From NCBI GenBank assembly GCA_038237925.1, contig JBBRYF010000010.1, positions 36,679 through 100,678 of the forward strand: 64,000 nucleotides of DNA. The letters run 5' to 3'. The stretch comes from AC-32 sp038237925 (lineage in GTDB: Bacteria > Actinomycetota > Thermoleophilia > Gaiellales > Gaiellaceae). Positions within the stretch are counted from its first letter, which is position 1, and the number at the start of each line of letters is the position of its first letter. The position numbers and the translations under genes were made by a program. This document shows, piece by piece, positions 1-8,545 of the stretch. The notes beneath the pieces were generated by a model. It was not told the DNA's origin. It ran no database searches and worked only from the letters and a program-made list of their open reading frames with translations.

Positions 1-138
1 GGGCTCACGGTCGTCGAGCAGGTGCCGATCGAGCTGGCGCCGAACGCAGAGAACCGCAGCTACCTCATGGCCAAGCGCGACCGGCTCGGTCACCGGCTGC
101 ACCATCAGGACCTTCGCTTCGACCCGGAGAAGCCGTGA
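1..138 (+). CDS. ribA: GTP cyclohydrolase II, C-terminal tail (partial)
   Basis: The first 45 codons run to a TGA at 136-138 and match the extreme C-terminus of GTP cyclohydrolase II (RibA, or the second domain of a RibBA fusion): a short strand with VVEQVPIE, then an asparagine-rich turn and YLMAKRDRLGHRL. The enzyme opens the imidazole ring of GTP in the first step of riboflavin synthesis. The catalytic zinc site lies upstream of the window, so single-domain RibA and RibBA cannot be told apart. The stop overlaps the ribH start as GTGA, which suggests translational coupling in a rib operon. Confidence 0.8.
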   Translation, partial: GLTVVEQVPIELAPNAENRSYLMAKRDRLGHRLHHQDLRFDPEKP

Positions 139-827
139 GCGACGGCTGGGATCAGCCGCCTCTCTCCTCGCCTCCGAGCGCGACGCCAGAGCCCGACGAG
201 GAGCGGCGCGAGGACGTCCTCGACGCCGAGCCGGAGGAGGAGGCCGTCGAGCCGGAGGCCGAGCCCGCGGAGGACCTCCCGGCCGAGGAAGACGAGCTTC
301 CGCGCTCCGGGATCGAGCAGCACGCGGCCGGAGAGCTGCGCATTCCCGACGGCTACGGCGTGATCGAGGGCGAGCCGCTCGGCAACGGGCGCGCGGTCGG
401 GATCGTCGTCGCCCGCTTCAACGGCGAGCTGACCGGGGAGCTGCTGTCCCGGGCGCTCGACGAGCTCGAGCGGCTGGGCGTCGGCCGTGAGGCGGTGACC
501 GTGATTCCCGTGCCGGGCGCGTTCGAGCTGCCGCTCGCGGCGATGGCGCTCGCGAAGACGCGCCGATACTCGTGCATCGTCGCCCTCGGCGCGGTGATCC
601 GTGGCGAGACGCCGCACTTCGAGTTCGTCGCGAGCGAGGCGGCGAGCGGTCTCCAGCTGGCCGGCCTCGAGACGGGCGTCCCGGTCGCCTTCGGCGTGCT
701 CACTACCGAGACCGAGGAGCAGGCCCGCGCACGCCTAGACAAGGGCGCCGAGGCCGTGCGCACCGCACTCGAGATGGCCGACGTCTTCTCGCAGCTCCGC
801 GCCGCGGCTGGAACCGCACAGGCTTAA
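135..827 (+). CDS. ribH: 6,7-dimethyl-8-ribityllumazine synthase with acidic N-terminal extension
   Basis: This enzyme condenses 5-amino-6-ribitylaminouracil with dihydroxybutanone phosphate to give the lumazine precursor of riboflavin. Family motifs are clear: ARFN at residues 93-96, PGAFELP at 127-133, GAVIRGET at 152-159 and the catalytic His at 161. The protein has 230 residues where the family usually has about 155. The excess is an N-terminal stretch (about residues 15-57) made mostly of Glu, Asp, Pro and Ala, probably disordered. The loop after GVLTT is a few residues shorter than usual. The GTG start overlaps the ribA stop; an internal start near residue 70 would remove the acidic part but has no better signal. 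Confidence 0.93.
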   Translation: MSDGWDQPPLSSPPSATPEPDEERREDVLDAEPEEEAVEPEAEPAEDLPAEEDELPRSGIEQHAAGELRIPDGYGVIEGEPLGNGRAVGIVVARFNGELTGELLSRALDELERLGVGREAVTVIPVPGAFELPLAAMALAKTRRYSCIVALGAVIRGETPHFEFVASEAASGLQLAGLETGVPVAFGVLTTETEEQARARLDKGAEAVRTALEMADVFSQLRAAAGTAQA

Positions 828-830
828 GCG

Positions 831-855
831 GCCGCACCGGCAAAGCCGGCACGGC
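831..855 (+). terminator. Hairpin after ribH
   Basis: Arms 831-841 and 845-855 pair as a GC-rich stem of eleven positions with two central mismatches around an AAA loop, just after the ribH stop. A pyrimidine-rich CTCTTCT follows, but there is no true T-run. It fits a weak intrinsic terminator ending the rib operon before the separate rpmB promoter. Confidence 0.5.
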
Positions 856-891
856 CTCTTCTGGTCGGCGCCGCCGAGTCGGCGCCTTGGC

Positions 892-897
892 TAGACT
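892..897 (+). promoter_or_regulatory. -10 box of leaderless rpmB
   Basis: TAGACT ends 9 bp before the rpmB ATG, so transcription would begin at or within a few bases of the start codon. No Shine-Dalgarno sequence is present. Two copies of TCGGCGCC lie just upstream (865-872, 879-886). Confidence 0.6.
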
Positions 898-906
898 CCG
901 CCGCCG

Positions 907-1098
907 ATGTCCAAGGTCTGCGCAATCTGCGGGAAGAAGCCCGGCTTCGGCAACAACCGGAGCCATTCGATGGTGGCGACGAAGCGCCGCTTCAACCCGA
1001 ACCTCCAGCGCGTTCGCATGCTGCTCGACGGCAAGGCGACCCGCGCGTACGTCTGCACGCGCTGCCTCAAGGCCGGCAAGGTCCAGAAGGCCGTCTAA
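907..1098 (+). CDS. rpmB: 50S ribosomal protein L28 (zinc-ribbon form)
   Basis: A 63-residue L28 of the large ribosomal subunit. It carries the GFGNNRSHS signature and retains four cysteines in two CxxC pairs (C5/C8 and C49/C52), the zinc-binding C+ form; many actinobacteria also encode a cysteine-free paralogue used under zinc starvation. The gene is alone between ribH and fakA and has its own leaderless-type promoter. Length and composition are normal for the family. Confidence 0.95.
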   Translation: MSKVCAICGKKPGFGNNRSHSMVATKRRFNPNLQRVRMLLDGKATRAYVCTRCLKAGKVQKAV

Positions 1099-1101
1099 AG
1101 C

Positions 1102-1116
1102 GCCGCCCAGGGCGGC
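1102..1116 (+). terminator. Short hairpin after rpmB
   Basis: GCCGCCC and GGGCGGC form a near-perfect 15-base palindrome four bases after the rpmB stop. There is no T-run, so a role in termination is only suggested by position. Confidence 0.35.
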
Positions 1117-1155
1117 TAGCCCTGCGCCTGACGGCGGGTGTGAAGCAAGCCCGCT

Positions 1156-1161
1156 TACGAT
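1156..1161 (+). promoter_or_regulatory. -10 box of leaderless fakA-like gene
   Basis: TACGAT lies 8 bp before the ATG at 1170. Its position decides between that ATG and the GTG at 1140, which would place the hexamer inside the coding region. Confidence 0.55.
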
Positions 1162-1169
1162 CCTCAGGC

Positions 1170-2750
1170 ATGAGCGAGCTCGAGACCGTGCGCGGTCTCG
1201 CTCACGGAGCGCTCGACGCAATCGAGCTGAGCCGTGAGCGGATCGACGACCTGAACGTCTATCCGGTGCCCGACGGGGACACCGGCACGAACATGACGCT
1301 GACCGTGCGCGGCGTCGTCGAGGCGCTCGACGCCTCCACCGCCGATGATCGCGCCACGCTCGCTCGTGAGGCGTCGCGTGCCGCGCTGATGGCGGCTCGC
1401 GGCAACTCGGGCGTGATCCTGTCGCAGATCGTGCGAGGCGCCGCCGACGTGCTCGTCGCCGCGGGAACCGTTGATTCGGAGCTCGTGGGACGGGCGTTCC
1501 GCGGTGCGAGCGACGAGGCGTTCGGCGCCGTCCGCAAGCCGGTCGAGGGAACGATGCTGACCGTGATCCGCGCGCTTGCGGACGCTGCGGAGGCGGCGCC
1601 TCCGCTCGAGCCGCGCGAGCTGCTCACGCTGCTCGTCGAGCGCGGGGAGGAGGCCGTCGCCCGGACACCGGAGCAGCTCACCATCCTGCGCGAGGCAGGT
1701 GTCGTCGACGCGGGGGGCGCCGGGCTCGTCGAGCTCGTCCGCGGCCTCGCGGCTGCCGCTTCGGGCCACGCCATCGCTGCGCCGCAGACGGCCCGGGTCG
1801 CCGCGGTGGAGGCCGTCCACCAGGAGCCCTCGCAATACCGCTACTGCACGACGTTCGTCGTCGAGGGCGAGGCGCTCGACGCGAACGCGCTCGAGGACGA
1901 CCTTGAGCGGCTGGGCGATTCGCTGCTCGTCGTGGGCGACCCTGGCGCGCTCAAGGTCCACGTCCATACCGACGACCCCGGAGCCGCTCTCACCCTCGGC
2001 ACGCGGGCCGGGGCGATCGAGGGCGTCGAGATTGCGGACATGCATCGCCAGACCGAGCAGCGCGAGCAGCGGCTGCTGTCGTCGCTGCCGGGGGGCGCGT
2101 CGCGCTCGGCGGTCGTGGCCGTCGTCGCGGGAGCGGGCAACCGCCGGCTGTTCGAGGACCTGGGCGCCGAGCGGGTCTTCGAGGGCGGGCAGTCGATGAA
2201 CCCCTCGACCGCGGACCTGCTCGAATCGATCGACGCGGTGGGGGCCGACGAGGTCGTGCTGCTGCCGAACAATTCGAACGTCGTGATGGCCGCGGAACAG
2301 GCGGCGCGAGTCGCGGGTCGGCCCGTGCAGGTCGTGCCGACCGAGTCGATCCAGGCCGGCCTCGCGGCGCTCGTCGCGTTCCACGGCGAGCGATCCGCTG
2401 AGGAGAACGCGAAGGCGATGACGGAGGCGCTCGCCGGGCTCGGGACGGGGGAGGTGGCGGTCGCTTCGCGAGACGCCATCACCGACGGCATCGCGGTGCG
2501 CGAGGGCGAGTACCTCGGCCTCCTCGAAGGCAACGCGATCACCGCCGGAGCGTCGTTCGACGACGTGGTGGGCGCGCTGCTCGAGCGGCTGCTGGCCCAG
2601 CCGCGTGATGTGCTCACGCTGCTCAGCGGCGAGGAGGCGCCGCCGCTCGACGGTGTTCTCGAAGGGCTTGCCGAAAGTCACCCCGAGCTCGAGCTGGACG
2701 TGCACGAGGGCGGACAGCCGCACTACCCGTTGCTCATGTCCGCGGAGTAG
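1170..2750 (+). CDS. fakA: DhaL/DAK2-domain fatty acid kinase catalytic subunit (FakA/YloV type)
   Basis: A 526-residue protein with an N-terminal DhaL (DAK2) kinase domain: the metal-binding DGDTGTNM at about residues 35-42 and NSGVILSQ near residue 80. A middle domain follows, then a C-terminal region typical of FakA/YloV. FakA phosphorylates fatty acids bound by FakB (DegV-family) proteins, feeding acyl-phosphate to PlsX/PlsY. A DegV-family gene lies two genes downstream and plsX is at 12.2 kb, which supports this reading. The start is set at 1170 because a -10 hexamer sits 8 bp upstream. A role limited to exogenous fatty acids is inferred from the family. Confidence 0.85.
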   Translation: MSELETVRGLAHGALDAIELSRERIDDLNVYPVPDGDTGTNMTLTVRGVVEALDASTADDRATLAREASRAALMAARGNSGVILSQIVRGAADVLVAAGTVDSELVGRAFRGASDEAFGAVRKPVEGTMLTVIRALADAAEAAPPLEPRELLTLLVERGEEAVARTPEQLTILREAGVVDAGGAGLVELVRGLAAAASGHAIAAPQTARVAAVEAVHQEPSQYRYCTTFVVEGEALDANALEDDLERLGDSLLVVGDPGALKVHVHTDDPGAALTLGTRAGAIEGVEIADMHRQTEQREQRLLSSLPGGASRSAVVAVVAGAGNRRLFEDLGAERVFEGGQSMNPSTADLLESIDAVGADEVVLLPNNSNVVMAAEQAARVAGRPVQVVPTESIQAGLAALVAFHGERSAEENAKAMTEALAGLGTGEVAVASRDAITDGIAVREGEYLGLLEGNAITAGASFDDVVGALLERLLAQPRDVLTLLSGEEAPPLDGVLEGLAESHPELELDVHEGGQPHYPLLMSAE

Positions 2751-2753
2751 GCT
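2748..2753 (+). promoter_or_regulatory. -10 box using the fakA stop codon
   Basis: TAGGCT begins with the TAG stop of the fakA-like gene and ends 6 bp before the ATG at 2760. The receiver gene could thus have its own leaderless transcript as well as read-through. Confidence 0.45.
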
Positions 2754-2759
2754 CGAAAA

Positions 2760-3143
2760 ATGAAGGAGCCGATCCGGGTCGTCCTGGTCGAGGACAACGA
2801 CGTCTTTCGCGAGGCGCTCGAGCTGCTGCTCGGCCTGCGCACCGACATGGAGGTCGTCGCGTCGGTGTCTGACGGCGCGCAGGCGGCGGCCGTCGCCGCG
2901 GAGATGCGGCCAGACGTCGTGCTGATGGACTACCGCCTGCCGGGCCTCGACGGGGTGCAGGCGACCCGGGCGGTGCGCGCGGCATGCCCGTCGGCGGCCG
3001 TCGTGTGCCTGACCGCCTCGGCGAACCTGCGCGAGCGCGATGCGCTCACCGACGCCGGCGCTGTTGCGTGCCTGCGCAAGGACGACGGCCTCGACGCAAT
3101 CGTCGCTGCGATCCACTCGGCCGCCCGGGCCGAGGCCGCGTGA
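2760..3143 (+). CDS. Stand-alone response-regulator receiver protein
   Basis: A 127-residue protein consisting only of a receiver (CheY-like) domain: acidic pair E11/D12, phospho-acceptor D57 in MDYRLPG, threonine near 84 and a lysine near 107. Sequence style resembles NarL-family receivers, but there is no helix-turn-helix, so it must act through a partner protein or be a remnant. No histidine kinase is adjacent. It sits between the FakA-like and DegV-like genes and overlaps the latter as GTGA, implying co-expression with fatty-acid activation. The link to lipid sensing is inference from position only. Confidence 0.8.
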   Translation: MKEPIRVVLVEDNDVFREALELLLGLRTDMEVVASVSDGAQAAAVAAEMRPDVVLMDYRLPGLDGVQATRAVRAACPSAAVVCLTASANLRERDALTDAGAVACLRKDDGLDAIVAAIHSAARAEAA

Positions 3144-4003
3144 AGCTGACCGCCGCGAACACGGCGATCGTCCTCGACTCGACCGCGGACTTCCCGGAGG
3201 CGCCGCAGCGGTTCCCGAGCTGGCGCGTCGTTCCGCTGTACGTCCGCTTCGGCGACGAGAGCTTCCGCGACTACGTCGAGCTCGACCCGGAGACCTTCTA
3301 TGCCCGCCTGAGCGACGCGCCGGAGACCCCGACGACCTCCCAGCCGACACCCGGCGACTTCCTCGCCGTCTACGAAGGGCTCGCCGGCTACGAAAGGATT
3401 CTCTCGCTGCACATCGCCGGGAAGCTCTCGGGCACGATCGAGAGCGCGCGCGTGGCGGCGCGTGAGCTCGGCGGGGACCGCGTTCGTGCGATCGACTCCG
3501 AGAGCGCCTCGGCTGCGATCGCGATGCTCGGCCTCGCGATCCAGCGCCGGCTCGAGAGCGGCACGACCGACGAGGAGGTCAATGCGTTGGTCGAGCGCTA
3601 CCAGCGCGACGCCGGCCTGCTGTTCAACGTCGAGACGCTCGCGTACCTCGCGCGCGGCGGGCGCATCGGCCGGGCGAGCGCGTGGGCCGGGGAGCTTCTG
3701 AACATCAAGCCGATCCTCTCGATCCGGGACGGGGAGGTGCTGCCGGTGAAGCGCGTGCGAGGCAACCGCAAGGCGTTCCTCGAGTTCGCGACCGCGTTCG
3801 AGGAAGGGACGACCGACGCTCCGAGCTTGCGCGTCGGGATCGCTCACGCCGACGCGCCGGAGCGGGCAGAGGCGCTGCGTAAGCTGGTCGAAGATACGCG
3901 GCCGGCGGCCGAGATCGAGCTCGTCACGACGCTCGGCCCGGTCGTCGGCGCCCATGCGGGGCCGGGGACGGTCGGCTTCTTCTGGTTCGACGACGCGGTG
4001 TGA
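3140..4003 (+). CDS. DegV-family fatty-acid-binding protein (FakB-like)
   Basis: A 287-residue DegV protein, full length for the family. It starts with the DegV strand AIVLDSTADFP, has the TSQPTPGDF loop and a conserved middle with YLARGGRIGRA followed by the NIKPIL strand. DegV/FakB proteins hold a single fatty acid that FakA phosphorylates. The GTG start overlaps the receiver gene's stop (GTGA). Pairing with the FakA-like gene two genes upstream makes FakB the best role; the fatty acid preferred cannot be read from sequence. Confidence 0.85.
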   Translation: MKLTAANTAIVLDSTADFPEAPQRFPSWRVVPLYVRFGDESFRDYVELDPETFYARLSDAPETPTTSQPTPGDFLAVYEGLAGYERILSLHIAGKLSGTIESARVAARELGGDRVRAIDSESASAAIAMLGLAIQRRLESGTTDEEVNALVERYQRDAGLLFNVETLAYLARGGRIGRASAWAGELLNIKPILSIRDGEVLPVKRVRGNRKAFLEFATAFEEGTTDAPSLRVGIAHADAPERAEALRKLVEDTRPAAEIELVTTLGPVVGAHAGPGTVGFFWFDDAV

Positions 4004-4017
4004 GCCGCGCCGCTTCC

Positions 4018-4023
4018 TAGACT
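4018..4023 (+). promoter_or_regulatory. -10 box of leaderless recG
   Basis: TAGACT ends 6 bp before the recG GTG; the same hexamer is used by rpmB and ffh. No Shine-Dalgarno sequence intervenes. Confidence 0.55.
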
Positions 4024-4029
4024 GAGCGC

Positions 4030-6078
4030 GTGCCGAAAGGCTTTGCCGGAGCGGACCCGCCCGCGGCCTGGCCGCGCCTGCCGGGGACGCCTCGGCCGGA
4101 GCGCGCCGACGCCGCGCTTTCGTCGTTATCCGGCGTCGGTCCCGCGCTCCAGCAGAAGCTGGCGAAGCTCGGCCTCCGAACCGTGCGCGACCTGCTCGAG
4201 CATCGGCCGCACCGGTACGAGACCGCGGTTCCCGAGCGGCGGATCGCCGACCTGCTCGCCGAGGAGGAGAGCGCGATCGCGGGCGAGGTGCGCTCGGTCT
4301 CGGTGCGCAGGCCGCGGCGGAACCTGGCGATTGTGAACGCGCGGATCAGCGACGGGAGCGACGAGATCATGGCGGTCTGGTTCAACCAGGCGTGGCTCGC
4401 GGAGAAGTTGCAGCCGGGGACGCATGTGCGCCTGCGAGGGCAGCTGAAGCGGAACGGGTTCCAGGTTCGCTCCTACGACCTGAACGGCGTAACCGCGACC
4501 GCCGACTTCGCGCCCGTCTACCCCGCGAGCGAGGAGGTGACGCCGCAGCGTCTGCGCGCGCTCGTCGAGGGGGCCCTGCCGCACGCGCGCGACCTGCCGG
4601 ATCCGCTCCCCGCGGAGCTGAAGGTCGTCGAGCGGCTACCGCTGCGCGCCGACGCCCTCTGGGCCTTGCACCGCCCGCGCTCGCTCGAGGAGGGCGAGGC
4701 CGGGCGCCAACGGCTCGCGTTCGACGAGCTGCTCGTGCTGCAGGTCGGCCTCGCCCGCGCGCGTGCCGGGCGCGAGACGGCCGTTGCGCCGGCGCTCGGT
4801 GAGCCCGGCGAGCTCGCGGTTCGCTATCGCGAGCTGCTGCCGTTCGAGCTCACCGCCGACCAGGAGGCGGCGATCGACGAGATCGACACCGACCTCGCGC
4901 GCGAGGCGCCGATGCAGCGTCTGCTGCAGGGCGACGTCGGCTCGGGCAAGACGGTGGTCGCGCTCTACGCGCTCCTGCGCGCAGTCGAGACCGGGCGGCT
5001 CGGTGCGCTCATGGCGCCGACAGAAACCCTCGCTGAGCAGCACTTTCTCACCGTCGAACCGCTGTGCGCGCAACTCGGCGTGCAAGTCGCGCTGCTCACC
5101 GGGTCGGTCAAGACCGACCTTCAAGGTGCGCAGGTCGTGGTCGGAACGCACGCGCTGATTCAGGAAGGCGTCGAGCTGCCCGAGCTCGCGGTTGCCGTAG
5201 TAGACGAGCAGCATCGCTTCGGCGTCGAGCAGCGCCGCGCACTCATCGAGGGCCGCGCGCCGCACGTGCTGCACATGACCGCCACGCCGATCCCGCGCAC
5301 GCTCGCGCTGACGCTCTACGGCGACCTCTCGGTGACGGAGATCGCCAAGCCGCCGGCCTCGCGCAAGCCGATCGTGACCTCCTGGGTTACTGCGGAGCGG
5401 TCGTCGGAGGCGTACAAGCGGCTGCGCCGTCACCTCGACGACGGACGGCAGGCGTATGTCGTCTGTCCACTGATCGAGGAGTCCGAGACCTCGCAGTCGC
5501 GCGCGGCCGAAGCCGAGGCCGAGCGGCTGCGCCGCGCCGAGCTCCGCGAGTACCGCGTCGGCCTCCTGCATGGTCGGCTGCGGCCGGTCGAGCGGCGCGA
5601 GCTGATGGCGCAGTTCAAGGCCCGCGAGCTCGACGTGCTCGTCGCGACGACCGTGATCGAGGTCGGCGTGGACGTCCCCAACGCGACGATCATGATCGTC
5701 CAGGAGGCAGACCGCTTCGGCCTCGCCCAGCTGCACCAGCTGCGCGGCCGGGTCGGGCGCGGGGCGGAGCAGTCGTACTGCCTGCTGATCTCGCGCCAGC
5801 GCGAGGAGTTGACCGACAACGCGCAGGAGCGGCTGCAGGCGCTCGTCGACTCGAGCGACGGCTTCGAGCTCGCCGAGAAAGACCTCGAGCTGCGCGGCGA
5901 GGGCCAGCTGATGGGAACGCGGCAGGCGGGCGTCTCAGACCTGCGCTTCGTCCACTGGCGCGCGGATCGCCCGCTGCTCGAGCGCGCACGCGACGCTGCG
6001 GGAAGCCTCGTCGCCTATGAAGGCCCGCTCGCCGACGAGGTCGAGCGAGTCTTCGGCGAGCGCGAGCTCGCGGCGTAG
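4030..6078 (+). CDS. recG: ATP-dependent DNA helicase RecG
   Basis: A 682-residue superfamily 2 helicase that reverses stalled forks and branch-migrates Holliday junctions. The N-terminal wedge/OB region (about 40-200) is followed by helicase motifs: Walker A GDVGSGKT near residue 300, the RecG-type DEXH box DEQHRFG near 391, TATPIPRTLAL, and motif VI QLRGRVGRG near 570. Length is normal for RecG. The GTG start is supported by a -10 hexamer 6 bp upstream. It heads a recG-rsmD-coaD run with 2-bp to overlapping junctions, a common actinobacterial order. Confidence 0.96.
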   Translation: MPKGFAGADPPAAWPRLPGTPRPERADAALSSLSGVGPALQQKLAKLGLRTVRDLLEHRPHRYETAVPERRIADLLAEEESAIAGEVRSVSVRRPRRNLAIVNARISDGSDEIMAVWFNQAWLAEKLQPGTHVRLRGQLKRNGFQVRSYDLNGVTATADFAPVYPASEEVTPQRLRALVEGALPHARDLPDPLPAELKVVERLPLRADALWALHRPRSLEEGEAGRQRLAFDELLVLQVGLARARAGRETAVAPALGEPGELAVRYRELLPFELTADQEAAIDEIDTDLAREAPMQRLLQGDVGSGKTVVALYALLRAVETGRLGALMAPTETLAEQHFLTVEPLCAQLGVQVALLTGSVKTDLQGAQVVVGTHALIQEGVELPELAVAVVDEQHRFGVEQRRALIEGRAPHVLHMTATPIPRTLALTLYGDLSVTEIAKPPASRKPIVTSWVTAERSSEAYKRLRRHLDDGRQAYVVCPLIEESETSQSRAAEAEAERLRRAELREYRVGLLHGRLRPVERRELMAQFKARELDVLVATTVIEVGVDVPNATIMIVQEADRFGLAQLHQLRGRVGRGAEQSYCLLISRQREELTDNAQERLQALVDSSDGFELAEKDLELRGEGQLMGTRQAGVSDLRFVHWRADRPLLERARDAAGSLVAYEGPLADEVERVFGERELAA

Positions 6079-6080
6079 GC

Positions 6081-6622
6081 ATGCGGATCATCGCCGGCTC
6101 GCGAAAGGGCGCTCGCATCTTCGCGCCAAAGGGAACCGACACGCGCCCGACCGCTGACCGCGTGCGGGAGGCCGCGTTCAACCTCCTCGGACCGGGCGCC
6201 GCCGAGGACACGATCGTGCTCGACCTCTTTGCCGGCTCCGGCGCAATGGGGCTCGAGGCGCTGAGTCGCGGCGCCGCCCGCGCGACCTTCGTCGACGACG
6301 ACCGCGAGGCCTGCCGGACGATCAACGGCAACCTCGACAAGCTCGCCCTCGAGGGCGCGACGGTCCTCTGCCAGGACGCGCTGACGGCGCTCCGGGCCGA
6401 TGCGCGCTCGGGCACCCGCTACGATCTCGTGCTGGTCGACCCGCCCTACCGGAGGTTTTCTTCCCTGCAAAACGCGCTGATTCAGCATCTCCCGGAGATC
6501 CTTGCGCCTGACGGCGTGCTGCTCGTCGAGACCGCGGCGGCCGAGGAGCCCGAGCTCCCGCCGCTCGCCAAGCGGACGAGCCGCCGCTACGGCGCCGCGC
6601 GCCTGACCCTCTTCGAACACGA

Positions 6623-6626
<4 letters not shown>
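6081..6626 (+). CDS. rsmD: 16S rRNA (guanine(966)-N2)-methyltransferase
   Basis: A 181-residue class I methyltransferase. The N-terminus MRIIAGSRKG and TRPTADRVREA are RsmD signatures; the SAM-binding DLFAGSGAMG lies near residue 47 and the catalytic DPPY at about 120-123. RsmD methylates G966 of 16S rRNA in the assembled small subunit. It begins two bases after recG and its stop overlaps the coaD start (ATGA), as in many bacteria. Confidence 0.93.
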
Positions 6627-7134
<508 letters not shown>

Positions 7135-7138
<4 letters not shown>

Positions 7139-7470
7139 GCGAACGACTCGAACAGCAGCTCGCCGCCGGCAGCGAAGTCCGCCTGCCGAAGCGAGAGGCG
7201 TACGACGTGCTGCAGAAGCTGCGGGCGCGCGGCGGCACGAGCAGCGCCGCCAACCGAATCGAGGCGCAGCTGGCGCAGTCCGACGAGGTCGTGCTCGCGC
7301 CCGACGAAGTAGGCGAGTTGCTCGAGGAACTGCGCGCGAGCGGCCGCCGCTGGGTCTTCGGCAGCGACGAGCCGCGGGAGCACGAGACGCCTCGCGCCGC
7401 GCCGCCCGACCCCGCGCCGCAGGAGGAGCCCGCGGAGGCGGGTTGGCTGACCCGGCTGTTCCGCCGGTAG
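7135..7470 (+). CDS. Small hydrophilic protein of unknown function
   Basis: A 111-residue protein I do not recognise. The GTG start overlaps the coaD stop (GTGA), which strongly supports it as a real, coupled gene. Residues 1-75 are charged and mostly helical, rich in Leu, Glu, Arg and Ala. Residues 80-100 are Pro/Ala/Glu-rich, and the chain ends in a short amphipathic GWLTRLFRR, which could be a membrane-binding helix. The next gene encodes a DivIVA/SepIVA-like protein, so a link to division or the envelope is possible but speculative. Confidence 0.6.
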
Positions 7471-7477
7471 CCCTCTG

Positions 7478-7483
7478 TAAACT
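7478..7483 (+). promoter_or_regulatory. -10 box before the SepIVA-like gene
   Basis: TAAACT ends 11 bp before the ATG at 7495, the longest gap of the set; the transcript would have at most a few untranslated bases. Confidence 0.45.
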
Positions 7484-7494
7484 CCGCGAAACCG

Positions 7495-8004
7495 ATGGAC
7501 GTACTCGTTCTGATCGACAAGCTCGACGACCTCGTGCACAACGCGAAGGCCGTGCCTCTCACCGACCAGGTGCGGATCGACCGCGAGGAGATCTACGACA
7601 TCCTCGACCAGATGCGCGCGACGATCCCGGAAGAGATCAAGCAGGCCCGGTGGATCGTCAAGGAGCGGCAGGAGATGCTGGCCGAGGCCAAGCGCGAGTG
7701 CGACCGGATCCTCGGCGAGGCGCGCGAGCAGGCCGTGCGCGAGGCCTCGCAGACCGAGATCGTCAAGCTGGCCGAGCGGCAGGCGGGCGACATCATCGAC
7801 GACGCCCGGCGGCAGGCGCGCGAGACGCGGCTCGAGATGGAGGACTGGGCCGACTCGATCCTCTCGACGCTCGAGGTGAACCTCGACAAGTTCCTCGGGG
7901 CCGTCAAGCGCGGCCGCGAGCGGCTGCACGAGCGCTCGCAGGAGTCGGTCGTCGCCGGCGTTGGCGCCAGCGTCGAGAGCTCCAACGACGACTTCCCCCA
8001 CTAG
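7495..8004 (+). CDS. DivIVA/SepIVA-like coiled-coil protein
   Basis: A 169-residue protein beginning MDVLVLIDKLDDLVHNAKAV, the hallmark of a small actinobacterial DivIVA-like family that includes mycobacterial SepIVA (Rv2927c), a septal and cell-elongation factor. Residues 30-140 form a long charged coiled coil, often mis-annotated as ATP synthase subunit B. Its setting upstream of a YceD (DUF177) gene with rnc further on matches the mycobacterial order. The family link is from sequence and context; septal localisation here is inferred. Confidence 0.7.
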   Translation: MDVLVLIDKLDDLVHNAKAVPLTDQVRIDREEIYDILDQMRATIPEEIKQARWIVKERQEMLAEAKRECDRILGEAREQAVREASQTEIVKLAERQAGDIIDDARRQARETRLEMEDWADSILSTLEVNLDKFLGAVKRGRERLHERSQESVVAGVGASVESSNDDFPH

Positions 8005-8015
8005 GGGCTCCGCAC

Positions 8016-8525
8016 CTGGACACTTTTCGGGCCATCGCGAGCAAGCGCGACTGGCGCAGCTACTCCGATCGGCCCGTGCCGGAGGACGTGCAGCAGCGCA
8101 TCCTCGACGCGGGGCGTCTCGCCGGGAGCGCGATGAACGTGCAGCCGTGGCGCTTCGTCGTCGTCGAGAGCGCTGAGGCGAAGGAGCGCGTCTCGAAGGT
8201 CGTGTACGCGGCCGCGAACATCGAGGCCTCCGCCTTCGCCGTCGGAGTCGCGACCGAGGACGGCGGCTATCCCGTCGACGTCGGCCGCGCGCTGCAGAAC
8301 ATGTTTTTGGCGGCGTGGAACGAGGGCGTCGTCTCGTGCCCGAACGGCATGGCCGATCCCGAGGCGGCCGCGCGGGCGCTCGGGCTCGACGAGGGCTGGC
8401 TTCCGGTCAACATCCCGAGCTTCGGGTACCCCAAGCGGCCGCTCGACCCGGAGTCGAGGAGCGCTGACGAGTGGAGCCGCGAGGCCAACCGCAAGCCGCT
8501 CGACGAGCTGATTCGAAGAATCTGA
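8016..8525 (+). CDS. Nitroreductase-family protein, probable CTG start
   Basis: A 169-residue FMN-dependent nitroreductase-fold protein: the N-terminal SKRDWRSYSDRPVP pattern, SAMNVQPWRFVVV around residue 45, and a C-terminal GYPKRPLDP loop. Members reduce nitro, quinone or other conjugated substrates with NAD(P)H; the substrate here is unknown. No ATG, GTG or TTG precedes the conserved N-terminus after the upstream stop. The only codon that fits is CTG at 8016, eight bases after an AGGGG that could act as ribosome binding site. The first later GTG would delete the conserved arginines. Confidence 0.75.
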   Translation: MDTFRAIASKRDWRSYSDRPVPEDVQQRILDAGRLAGSAMNVQPWRFVVVESAEAKERVSKVVYAAANIEASAFAVGVATEDGGYPVDVGRALQNMFLAAWNEGVVSCPNGMADPEAAARALGLDEGWLPVNIPSFGYPKRPLDPESRSADEWSREANRKPLDELIRRI

Positions 8526-8532
8526 GCGTTGC

Positions 8533-8538
8533 TACGGT
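8533..8538 (+). promoter_or_regulatory. -10 box of leaderless yceD
   Basis: TACGGT ends 7 bp before the ATG at 8546 and supports that ATG over the in-frame GTG nine bases upstream. Confidence 0.5.
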
Positions 8539-8545
8539 GGTCGCG

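Noticed and set aside
831..906. FMN riboswitch for the riboflavin genes
   Set aside because: Such a leader would precede the first rib gene, outside the window; this gap after ribH shows only a simple hairpin and short repeats.
1164..3350. A 728-codon minus-strand open frame opposite the fakA-like and receiver genes
   Set aside because: It is the antisense of two well-supported genes, rich in Arg/Asp/His with no domain pattern; long shadow frames are expected in such GC-rich DNA.
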